Assembly: GCA_019096065.1 (NCBI GenBank)
Contig: JAGUCH010000002.1
Coordinates: 4,786,501 to 4,850,500, forward strand
Source of the DNA: Paracyclopina nana
Lineage: Eukaryota; Arthropoda; Copepoda; Cyclopoida; Cyclopettidae
Direction: 5' to 3'
DNA: 64,000 nt
A program made the translations under genes and the position numbers. Shown piece by piece: positions 24,701-35,085 of the stretch (the first letter of the stretch is position 1; each line of letters opens with the position of its first letter). The notes beneath the pieces are model-generated. The model was not told the DNA's origin. It saw only the letters and a list, made by a program, of their open reading frames with translations, and made no database searches.

Positions 24701-25986
24701 TGTTCAACCAGCCGAAATTCAAAAGCTCAAACTGAAGCTCGACTTTTTGCAATGGAATGAAACTGATACGTCTTGATAATGTCTCAGACAGCTGGTAGAA
24801 ATGGATGGTGGATTGCCGTCCAAAGGCCAAAACTGGATCAACAACCTTGTTCGCCTTTGTGGTCTGAATTATCACAAACTGCCATGAGAGCAGGGGCAGA
24901 GTTCGCGATCCGCCAGTTAAGGGATGCGTGAAAAGAACTTTGGTAGTGGGCCGAATGGTGAGAACTATGACTTTGGAGATAGTAGCCAAGGCCACAATAA
25001 TACGATCAGACAACGGGTGATTTTGGCCTTGGGTCAAAGGCTCGAAGGTGCAGACTTCGCCACGACTCCCTGAAAATATGCAACGGCTGGAGTAGCCTCG
25101 AACGCCCAGGGTTCGCTTCAATGACACCTCAAAAACCGAGCCACCGGAATCTGAGATTAAGGCGAGTGACTTTTCCTCTGTGAATCTTGCACGGATGATG
25201 GCGCTTCCCAAAGGATGCGCGTCCTCCAACTTCCTCAAGAGTTTCCCAGTAGTCAGATCGTACTCCAAAAGGTGGCCTTTGGCAAATCCGACGAGGAGCC
25301 TAGAAGGACCCTCCTCGACGTTATTGTCAAAAGCCAGACAAGACACTGATCCACATTCTCGACCGAACGAATGTCCTCCGAGAGAATACTTCAGAGTCTG
25401 CCCCCCGTCAAACACCAAAACAAATCCATGGGAGGTACCGATGGCAATAAAATTTCCAGCTGCCAAGGCTGTTGGAAGACCAGCATCAGCCCTATCTCTT
25501 GCAGAGCTCATCTGTGCCGAGACTCCTTTGAGTATGACATGCCTGTGAAATGCACAAGGCTGGTTATGGAAATTCCGAGTGGAAGTACTCTTATTACCTC
25601 ATAATGGAACCTTTGTCTCTCTTGGCCTGATTTTTGCCGTTCTGGCTTTTGCTGCTAGCACTTCCTCGGCTTTTTGAATCACTGCCAACGCTCAACGTGT
25701 CACCACTATTGGCAGAGTTATTTAACTGCCTCAGTGCCACCGAAAGAGTATTTGAGCAAGCCTGAGAAATCGGTAACGTGGACGCCGAAGAGGCTGCATC
25801 ATCCATATCATCGTCAAAATCGTCATCATTCTCATCATTAGCGGCGAGGATCTCCTCCAAAGTAGGCGGATTTTCCACCGGCGGCAAGCCAAATTCAGCG
25901 TCGTCCAAGTCTTCTAGAGGCTCGAGGTCGGCTAGAAGAGCCTCTGCATTCCGTCCAGAAGACTCAGGGTCCCACTCCGAGGACAT
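21705..25986 (-). CDS. Vps8: Vacuolar protein sorting-associated protein 8 (CORVET subunit)
   Basis: Minus-strand exons are 25598-25986 and 21705-25542, encoding 1408 residues, close to the human length. The ATG at 25986 is preferred because the frame above it reaches only a TTG. An acidic N-terminal region (DDDFDDDMDD) is followed by HVILKGVSAQ, a WD40-type propeller, a long alpha-solenoid and a C-terminal RING-type zinc site. In the zinc site CGLCGQ, CGHKYHCNC and CYTC supply the ligands. VPS8 is a subunit of CORVET, which tethers early endosomes through Rab5. The large last exon of 3.8 kb without introns is unlike the other genes here. Confidence 0.96.
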
Positions 25987-26728
25987 CTTGACCAACCAAG
26001 CAAGTCAAGAAGCCGCCTTACTACACAGTCTACTGGGCGTCGAAACAGCTGCTGTCAAAATTTGTTTTGATTGCAGTTTCGTGTGTCCAATAGTAAACCA
26101 TTTCCCTCAATTCGCCCGATAATGCGAGAAAATGCCAAATAATTAGCGAATGAGTTGGCGCAATAGAAACCACGTCTGGTGCCTACATGGTGGGTAAAAT
26201 TATGCAGCGCTGCGGTTAGAGAAACTTCATAATAAGAGAGCGGCGAACACTCATCGCGCGCTTTTCAGTTGACCGCAAAGGGAAAGATTGGCGGAATTTT
26301 GAGCAAAAACTCACTCAACCCTTCGTAATTTTATTGTCAACTGAAAATGGCTCAAGTAAACCCAATCTTTAGCTTCAATTTAAAGCCTATTCCTTGTGTA
26401 GTTATGGTTTACAACATGTAAAATGAACAACTACTCATAGGTTTTAAAAATATAGTAAGCGATATTTAATGCTGTTAAAAGGGCAAATTGTTAATTTTTC
26501 CCTTCATAAAATGCCTCAAAAATGCATGGCTCGCTTCACGATTCCCTTTAGCGAATTTCGAGAACACGGGAACTCTCAGTACTTTTGTGTCCGCCGATCT
26601 CTTACTATGCAGTTTCTCTAGCTGCGGTTCTCGACCCTTGTTATCGCCTTATCGGGAGACGAATATTAAGGCCCTAAGCATTACCGAAAAATAAAACTTG
26701 AATAGGTAACTCAAGCTTTTTCGGTACA
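25987..26728. other. VPS8 upstream region, no gene seen
   Basis: No supported ORF, and no clear TATA box facing VPS8. Confidence 0.5.
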
Positions 26729-27451
26729 TACTAAATACCGCACACTGCTTCTTTTTATTTTATTACATCAATGAACTTGTGAAACTGGCTGGAGGAAAAC
26801 ATAAATTATTTTTTAGTGACTTGAAACACAGGTAAGCATGTGTGAATCCTGATAGCTCAACCAGAATCTGTTTTTTTGTCGTTTTATAAGTGTGTGTGTG
26901 CGGTATTTAGTATGTTTGCCTATTAAATACCGCACACTATATATAGTCATAAATTAATCAAAGTAAATGTATAAATGTGGAGGAAGCAGATAATTTGAAT
27001 AGCATTTATGAACAAATTGGTGTGAATTGACAATAAAAGGATGTAATTTGGCAGAAAGAGGGTCCATTTTTTATCTAAAATTGGCTTACTTGCAAAGCAA
27101 CAGAAAATCATTGTTTAGCACTTACAAGCCATTTTGACAGTGGTTAAAAAAGCCGTTTTCATGAGCATGAGAAATTCTGCCTAGTCGCCAAATTCTCATA
27201 TTGCCACCAAAAAAACTGCAATAGCCCTGTTCCATCAATGAAAATTAGCTTATACCCCTAAAAAATGATTTAACTAGCAGTATGAAGCACTAAGTGAAAA
27301 AAGTTATTTTAATTATGAGTGTATTAGAATAATTGCTGTCAAATTCATTTCCATTTTTTTGCTGTGTGCGGTAGTTAGCAGTGTGCGATATTTAGTAGTG
27401 TGCGGTATTTAGTAGTGCGCGTTGCGTTGCGTTTGTTTGCGGTATTTAGTA
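26729..27451. mobile_element. TA-flanked MITE cluster with 17-bp palindromic ends
   Basis: TACTAAATACCGCACAC at 26729-26745 and its exact complement at 26896-26912 bound a 184-bp unit flanked by TA. A second left end (26921-26937, one change) starts a 530-bp unit. Its right side carries three abutting 17-bp copies at 27364-27414 (GTGTGCGGTATTTAGTA, two of them slightly changed) and a last copy at 27435-27451. TA duplication fits Tc1/mariner-type MITEs. No transposase ORF is present. Confidence 0.65.
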
Positions 27452-27604
27452 TATACGAGCTTTTTCATGCTTGTTTTTTGTTGCACTAGTTTGTCATCAT
27501 AGATAGAATTTTTTTTATTTTAAAGCTTTCACAAATGAGACTGAAACCGAGTATAAATTACTTGACGAAGCTAGTATTTTCATCATAAAGTTGTGCAACA
27601 TTGG

Positions 27605-29158
27605 TTACGTTATTGACTTGCAATAATAACTGCCTAGCGGTGTGATTGTGACAAGAATTTTGAACGATTCCCTCTCGTTTCCTGATAGGAAGAGACTTTT
27701 TGGCTTTCTCGTAGCCAACTCGTCATGATCAATAATGTCATCAAAGTTGACAACCTGGTCATCAGAACAAAACACGTAGTTTCTCGACCTGACGCAACGA
27801 ATGTGCTCAAACCCAGTTGAATCGATCCCGATGACAAGTATTCCTATTTTAACTCTGATATCAGTGGACGCCTCTTTCAATGTGACGGAGACCCGGACTG
27901 TTCTTAGGACACGCTCTGGTACCTGAAAGTTTGAATTTTTAACGTAAGAGCAATGCCAATCAATCAGTTGGTTGCATTGGTACCTCTTCCCCTGAAGGCT
28001 GATAAACGGTTAGACATCGCTGAAACCAAACTCCTTTTGGGTAAACGTCGACGCTCCACTCATGCTGGTCGTCGCCCAAATGTGCGGTAATATACTTCGG
28101 AGTTGAAAAAAGAAGACTTCGACAATGGAATAATGGAAGCTGGTAAAAGTGGTCGATTGATAGGGAGGCACAATACTTTTCAGCTGTGTACAGTCTGGGG
28201 GTAAAATTGCGAGAATCCCCAATGGTCTCATGACCCTTGTGAAAGTTGAGGCCACCACGAATTCGGTCCACGATCAAGCGAACGTGAGATTGTGACAGAG
28301 GGTTGAGTAGCAAGTCAGCCAGTTGGCTTTGACTCATCATTGGAAATCGGACATACGGAATAAGTAGATGAACGTATCTGTCAAAATGGAGATCAACATT
28401 CTCCTCGCCACTGCTCATCATTTGCGTACGTTTGGCGGTTAGCCATCTACAAATGCACTCGAAAAGCTTAAATTCGTCTTCTATCACAAGATCATTGCAT
28501 TTTATCAGAGTGGCAAGCAACTCTGGCTCCATGTTGGGAAAGTCGATAGTCCTTGACACAATCTCGAAATTGGCCTTGATGAAGTCTGAACACAGGTTTG
28601 AAATGTGACTGTGACCTGACGCCAAAGTCAACTGGTACCAAGACACCACCTGAAATTGGAAAGGATGGACTTGAGCTAGCATGTATATATAATAAGGGTC
28701 ACAATTACTTGGTTCTTTTTGCATGCAGTGGAAATGTTTCGTTCCATGTAATCCAGACCAAGCTTGAGCAAATCCTTCACATTGTATTTATCGGCTAAGC
28801 TGACAATTGGGACGACTGTGGCAAAGTCGAGATGAATCTTGCCAGTGTACAGGTACTTGAGAAAATCTTCGAAGACAGCTGCACAAGAGGGTGTTTCCCC
28901 TAGCGTAATTCGCTTTTCGTTCGCTTCGGACCATTTTGAGTCATGGAGCATTATTTGGAAAACTTCGGAGGACGCGCACAAAATCAACTTGTGCGAAGGG
29001 TACTCGTTGTTCCCGACGACCAGAACAATGTCCGACATGATTTTTTCCGCATATAGTGTGGCCATTTTGTTGATGATCATCTTCGAGTTGTCCACATTTT
29101 CGATATCTTTCTCCATTTTGTTAGCAGTCAAGTCTGTCCTCTGGCTTTTCCTGTCCAT
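27605..29158 (-). CDS. BTB/POZ and BACK domain protein, BTBD17-like
   Basis: Minus-strand exons are 28709-29158, 27984-28649 and 27605-27922, encoding 477 residues, the size of vertebrate BTBD17. The start is the ATG at 29158; the frame extends further only through a GTG. A BTB domain (SDIVLVVGNNEYPSHKLIL) is followed by a BACK domain, seen around RTIDFPNMEPELLATLI and FECICRWL, and a C-terminal beta-rich domain. No Kelch repeats are present, which separates it from KLHL proteins. BTB-BACK proteins often act as substrate adaptors for Cullin-3 ligases, but no target is known here. COG7 starts divergently about 340 bases away. Confidence 0.85.
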
Positions 29159-29495
29159 TGTACGAGACGACGTTGCTTTGGTCACAGCCACCCTAGGACG
29201 ATCATCTTCCTCTCAGATGACAGCTAAATAGGTTTTGTTGACGAATTTTTTTTTTCGGTCGTTTAGTTTGCTATACTGCCCCACTTGAAGGTAGCACACA
29301 TATGATTGTATTGCAAGTAGACTAGTAGGAAAACAACGAATCATACAGGCATACACGTCAACAAAACTGATAATTCTCCCTTCTCAGTTCTGAATTGAGT
29401 GAATTCACTGATTTGTCGTTCGACTCATTTCTGAATTTCGGAATTTTAGGCGTTCTGTTGAAGTTTCACGGTCTTCAGCAGGATTAAAAACAAAA
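29159..29495. promoter_or_regulatory. Shared divergent promoter region of BTBD17 and COG7
   Basis: The two start codons face away from each other across 337 bases with no other gene between. No TATA box is seen on either side. Confidence 0.45.
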
Positions 29496-31999
29496 ATGGT
29501 GAGGATGTTGGTTCTTGCTCTTTCTTTAGAATTTGTTAATAATTAGTTTTTTAAAGGATGTAAAAGCATTTTCTGGTGATGACTTTGATGTCAAAGAGTG
29601 GATAAATCGGACTTTCAAGCACCCTGATGCGGTTCAAAATAAGGAGGTGAGAGCATCTTCAACCTGGTCAATTTTTCAATTAATTCCGCTCATTTGTTCA
29701 GCAATATGCACAGTCGCTTGTGATGAAACTGCAGCTTCTGATAGCAAAATTAAATGCCAACCTTGAGGAGCAATCAGAGCAAATATACCAGAGCATGCCA
29801 AGAATCGTGAGAGAAGTGGAATCCTTGCAACAAGAGTCCGCCTTGCTCAAGTCTTCCATGTCTGCTGTACAGTCTGACATAGAGAAGGTCAATAAGGATA
29901 CTGGGGCTTCTATGGAAACTTTGGTGAGAATGGACCTCCTGAAGCAAAGGATGCAGGAGACGAGGAAAGCTCTGAGGGAAGCAGATAACTGGACCACTTT
30001 GACTAACGAAATCGAAGACGCACTTGATAGTGGAGATTTGGCTGCCATTTCACAGAAACTAACTGGTTTGCAGGGATCACTTAAAATCCTCTCTCATGTA
30101 CCTGACTATGAAGACAGAGTGATTTTAGTAGAAGGCTTGCGAAACAGGCTCGAAGCTTTAGCCAGTCCTCAACTTGTTGCTGCCTTCAATTCCTGTGATG
30201 ACGAAAAGAGTAAATTTTTCGCCAGAATCTTTGCGGACATGGAGCGATCCCCACAACTTTTGAAATACTACAGAAAATGTGTCAGGGCTAGAGCGCTCAA
30301 AAGCTGGTCGAACACAATAGAAGACAACGAGCAGCTCACTTTGCTTGAGTGGTCACAGTCGTACTTTACTTTTATCAAAGCGTTAATTGAAGAGCAATTC
30401 AAGTGGTTCAAAAACGTGTTTCCTGATGCCAATCCCGTGGAGAATATGATTGAAATTTTGATCGACGTTTTCCTTAGTCTGGATCCTGGCTTGGAATTCT
30501 GCTTGACCGCAGGCCTTAAACTTCATAATGGTGATCAGATTTCCTACTTGATAAGCATCAAACAGTGTTTCAATAGCTTGATGCAGCATTTGGATGACTT
30601 TCTCATTCACAGCAATGACTATGATTCCAAAAATCAAACGAAGCTTCGAGAGCTTGCCAAAGTCGTGTATTCACCTTTTAAGTCTCACATCGGCCATTAC
30701 TATTCACTAGAATCTGCCAAGCTCATATCAGAAATGGAGGCCTCCTATTCTGCCACTTCCAAAGACATTCTAGATGAGCTGCGCCTTATTTCTCTATCTG
30801 TGCCTAAGCTGGTGGGAAGTTTCAACTCTGCTGCGGAGAGATGCTATAGTCTCTCCGAGGGTTGCGCCTTCCCATCATTGATAAATGCCTATGAAGACTG
30901 CCTTGCCAAGTACCTTGAAAGGTTTATCAACTTAATGAGAAGGTTGGAGAAGAGGAAGACAGCGGCTCATAGCTGGAACATTTTGCAGCAAAGCCTGACC
31001 CTGAATCAAACATGTGGAGATTTGCTACTGAGCCTTGAGCAGATGGACATCGACATGTCCATAGGATTTTTGGATCGAACTAAGCCTTTCATGCAGCCCG
31101 GTGATCAGTCCAAAGCTATTCAACAGCATAACCTATTCCTGCTGGACATGCAGTCTGCAGCATTCAAGCAGCTCAATGCCTTCCATGGCCAGGTCAAACA
31201 AGGCTCAGCTTCTTATCCAGTCTTGGCCCCTTTGCTAAAACTCGTCAGGAACACCTGCGAGGAATTGCAGTCAAGTACTTTCGCCATTCTTTTCCACCCC
31301 ATCCGAGAGCAGTTGAACTTTGTGGACTCATCGCAAATGGTGGAAAATGTTTGGACTTCAGTTGCTGCTGGATATGGCACAATGGAGCCAGACATGCCTG
31401 ATTTTAGCTTCAGTCCTCAAGAGTACATAACCCAAATAGGGCAGTATCTGATGACTCTACCTCAGCATTTAGAGCCTTACATGACAAATGATAATCCATC
31501 GCTATCCAGAGCTCTTCAGGTATGAGTGCCTTCTAATTACTACTAATTTGGTTGATATTGTTGTGTGACTTGCAGGAGAGAGTTTTCCCGCATTGTGCTG
31601 GCGTCTCGGGATCAAGCAGAGTTAAAGAGGCCGACTCTGAGTCGAATACTCCCGCTGATTTCCTATTAAGTTGCATTGCTCGGGCCACTTGTCAAGCCTA
31701 CAATGATCACATAATGAAAATTCCTAGTCTGAGTGTCAATTCCACTAAGCAGTTGTACACTGACATCGGTAAACTATTTGAAGAATTTGCCGTTCTAATG
31801 AAATCTGATACTCGAATTCTGTATTTACATAGGGTATCTTGGAGACATTCTTGAGGACCTGGGCCACCCCCTAACCGAGGCCTTAAGTAGCTTGATAAGG
31901 CTCCTCAAGCTCAGCAGCAAAGAGTTGAATTCTTCCTCTGTGTCAGAGGAGCCACAAAAGCTAGTTACTTTGGTGAAACAATTGAGAAACATAAAATAA
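29496..31999 (+). CDS. Cog7: Conserved oligomeric Golgi complex subunit 7
   Basis: Exons are 29496-29498 (the ATG alone), 29557-29646, 29702-31519, 31576-31768 and 31833-31999, encoding 756 residues against about 770 in human. The first exon carries only the start codon; GT follows at once and the acceptor before GATGTAAAAG restores MDVKAFSGDDFDVKEWIN, the conserved N-terminus. A coiled-coil region (about residues 35-130) precedes the helical bundle typical of COG subunits. COG7 belongs to lobe B of the COG tether, which recycles Golgi glycosylation enzymes in retrograde vesicles. The end is near the transposon cluster: the LTR element starts 387 bases downstream. Confidence 0.95.
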
Positions 32000-32385
32000 C
32001 TTTATCCTTGACTTTATCAACAATTTGGGTTGTGTTTGCGAAAGGACTCTCCTGTTTTTGTGCTTTTGACTGTTGTGAGTGAAGTCCTTAAGCTAAAAAA
32101 AGTGAAAAAAGTTCTAGCAAAAGCTATTTGTTTTTGTGAATACTAACTATGTTGAAAAATAAGATAATTACGTCTGCCCGTGCTTTCCCATGATGATTCT
32201 CTGCTAAGATGCGTTTTGCAGGATGTTCAACTAAAGCAGCTCAAGGTCAAATAATTGATTTGTTACGATAGGGCCTAGTTTAGGCAAGTTGCTGCCGAAG
32301 CAAAGCGCGCCCAAGTTTTAAACATGTTAGCCTTTGCTGAAAATGTTTGCATGCATCTCTTGTTAAGTCCGTTAAGCCATGATAG
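32000..32385. other. COG7 3' flank
   Basis: AT-rich, no gene seen. It ends in ATAG (32382-32385), the target site of the LTR element. Confidence 0.5.
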
Positions 32386-32584
32386 TGTAGCAGGAACGCG
32401 GGTATACGGGTGTGTTCTATGGGCGCGCAGTGAGCGCCTTGTCCCGGTGAAATGAATTGTATGGCAGTTAATAAACGGACGCACTCGAGTAAACACCTCG
32501 ACTAGTTTTCTTAGTAGCACGTTCTTCCATCGCTACCCGCGGGCACGCGTGTCACCCTCGGGGGGTCTATACGAACCTCTTGCA
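32386..32584 (+). repeat. 5' LTR of Gypsy-type element
   Basis: 199 bp, starting TGTAGCAGGA and ending TCTTGCA. It contains AATAAA at 32470. Nearly identical to 41869-42066. Confidence 0.95.
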
Positions 32585-32664
32585 AGTTGGCTCGGTGCTG
32601 AGGACAACTCCCCGAGTTATCGACACCTTCGCCCCCAACAAACCCGCAAATAAGGGACAGCAAT

Positions 32665-33537
32665 ATGGCTAAGCAAACAGCCAAATGGGGCCAAATGGGC
32701 GTGGCAAGGAGCCACACCCGCAGGCCAATACCACAGTCCAAGCAAGTCACCGGTGACACCGACAGCGAGTCGTCGCCCTTGCACCAGTCAAGCATTCGTG
32801 CCAGAATAACAAAGAGCACAGCATCCACCCCAGGTCGAGGCCGGGCGCGTCCCTTGAGGCCGTATGCCCGGATCGCATGGAGGTGTTGTGGCAGTAGGCA
32901 TCGCGACACTATAGCAGAAAATCGCGAATACGCTGTCAGCCGGCTATCGTACGCCGAGCAAGCTTGTCCTCGGCTGAGGCCGCCACAGAGAATGGCGAGC
33001 ATCACCAGGAGAGCACGGGCCCTCAGGCAGCAAGATCGCTGTACACCTGAGTCGCTAGAATCACCTCGCTTGTCCTCGGCTGAGGCTGCGCCACAGAGAA
33101 TGGCGGGCATCACCAGGAGAGCACGGGCCCTCAGGCAGCAAGATCGCTGGACACCTGAGTCGCCATCACAGCCTCGCCCTCGCAACAAGGCCACCATTGA
33201 AGCCTTGGCAGGGAGGCCGCGTTACTTTGCAGAAAAACGCGCATTTGTCAGAACGATTCATGTTAATGATTGCATTAAGATCAATAAACAACAACTAACT
33301 ACACGCTCCCAAATACTGCGCGCGCGCGCAGTCAAAAAGAAATCAGGCCACGGCTATCGATTACCCCCGAGAAGTATACCTCGGGAAGCCGTCAGGCGGA
33401 CCCCAGCGGCGGGCCGCCAGGCGAAGGCCGGAAAAGGCTTGGCTCTTGAGGATCGGTCAAGGATCACTGAGCAATGTACTAATAGGGAAGTTAATCCCTT
33501 GACCCGTAGATGGGTCGGCTCAACTGCTTATCGCTAA
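32665..33537 (+). CDS. Leader ORF of the LTR element, Arg-rich, unrecognised
   Basis: An open frame of 290 residues between the 5' LTR and gag. It is very rich in Arg, Ala and Gln and has no recognised domain. A segment of about 106 bp occurs twice in tandem (about 32963-33068 and 33069-33175), repeating ITRRARALRQQDR. Typical Gypsy elements have no ORF here. It may be an extra protein, an altered leader, or chance openness in GC-rich DNA. Its high GC makes chance ORFs more likely, so confidence that it is translated is low. Confidence 0.35.
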   Translation: MAKQTAKWGQMGVARSHTRRPIPQSKQVTGDTDSESSPLHQSSIRARITKSTASTPGRGRARPLRPYARIAWRCCGSRHRDTIAENREYAVSRLSYAEQACPRLRPPQRMASITRRARALRQQDRCTPESLESPRLSSAEAAPQRMAGITRRARALRQQDRWTPESPSQPRPRNKATIEALAGRPRYFAEKRAFVRTIHVNDCIKINKQQLTTRSQILRARAVKKKSGHGYRLPPRSIPREAVRRTPAAGRQAKAGKGLALEDRSRITEQCTNREVNPLTRRWVGSTAYR

Positions 33538-34043
33538 TCCGCTCACGGTCACTTTCGAGATTTGATATTGTCAGGCACAAAATATGGCCATAAATGGTCA
33601 CTCTGAGATCCAGCATTGTGTTGCGCAAATACGGTCGCTAACAGACCAAGCTGCTGGCCTCTTTATGGCCAAATTCCCAAGGTTACTCTTAGTAACAAGG
33701 GAGATCGACTGCTGTTTGCAGCTGCAAGAAGTTGTAAACTAAATCTCGCATCCTGTTGCTAATGAAGCTCCGCTAATAGCTAAATAGCTAAAATTGGCCG
33801 CCTAAATCACCGGTCGTAAACCAGATCTTGTAAACAATCTTGAGAGAGAGTCGTTTTAAAACAATTTATCAGAGGGGCCAGAATTCCCCTGCTGGCCGTG
33901 AGAGCGGCCGTTGCGCTGATCTGGTGACAATAAAAAGAGAGCTGATCGGGGGGTCGAGCCCAGTTCTTAGGAAGCTCCCAAGACTATTGCGCCCCCAATC
34001 TTCTCGCTTTGCACCATCTCACCGCTGAACATTAGGTATTATC

Positions 34044-35085
34044 ATGCTCCGATCACCGATTCACCGCCCATCTTCCGCTGATGAAGATCCCGAGAATCTC
34101 TCCGACGCGGGTCACCTCGCCGGCTCACGCCGAGAAGAGGTCGAAGTCCTCGCGCCCTCCGGGGTTGGCGGGGCCCAAGAAGGCAACCTCCTCGGGGCCC
34201 AGGGTGGGGCCCGCCCACGATCGGGTACGCCATTAGGGGGGAGCGGTGACGCCGCTGGAGGACCCCCACGGCCCCACCAGGCCGGGCCGGACGATACACC
34301 CCCGGCGCCAGGAGACATGCAAGCCATGATGCTCCAGCTCCTCCGCGGGTTCGAGGCCCAACGTAATGCCGACCTCGAGACCAGACAGAGGGAGGCTGAG
34401 CTGCGACAAGTAGAGGCTGAGACCCGACGCCTCGAAGCTGAGGCCGCCGCGGCCCGCGCCGGTCGCAAGCGGAAACTCGAGAAGTTCGAGGACACCAAGG
34501 CCGATAAATGGCTCACCTTCCGCTTGCATGTAGAGGCCACCTTCTTGGGCTCGACAGCCTCGGAGGCCACCAAGAAGATGGAGATCAAGCATGCCATGGT
34601 CGGGGTGGCGCTCCGAACGGTCAACGAGGTCGACCTCCGACTGGGGGACGAGGCCTTCACCTTCATGCACCTGCTGGATGCGTACGAGAGGTTCTTCGTC
34701 ACCGCCACGTCCTCTCAGGTGGCCCGTATCGCCCTGGAAACCGCCCAGCAGAAGGCGGACGAGGCTATCCCGCAATGGCATGCCCGCCTGAGGAGCATCT
34801 TTGTTCGAGCCAGACCGGAGCTCGCCAAGGAGGTCGAGACATACCCCGACCTCATCCGCATCTTCGTCACCAAGATGCACCGTAAGGACGTAGTGATGGG
34901 CCTCGCCGGCCACAAGTTCACCACCATGGCCGATGCCCTGGAGGCGGCCTGCCAAGCCGAGTGCTGGATGACCATCGGGCAAAGCAAAGGCCGGGTGGCC
35001 GCCCTGCATTCCTCTGATGCCGACGCCGACATCATGTGCTTCTACTGCGAGAGGAAAGGCCATCGTCGGGCCGAGTGCCGCGCCA
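34044..35085 (+). CDS. gag: Gag of Gypsy-type element
   Basis: The frame starts at ATG 34044. A Pro/Gly-rich N-terminus leads to a charged helical segment (ETRQREAELRQVEAETRR), then a retrotransposon gag domain, and a zinc knuckle CFYCERKGHRRAEC (C-x2-C-x4-H-x4-C) at about 35035-35076. The same frame stays open to 35576, but after about 35085 it no longer resembles anything, while the next frame does. Gag packages element RNA. The end given here is where similarity stops, not a stop codon. Confidence 0.85.

Noticed and set aside
27605-29158. Kelch-like (KLHL) protein for the BTB-BACK gene
   Set aside because: No Kelch repeats follow the BACK domain; length and C-terminus fit BTBD17.
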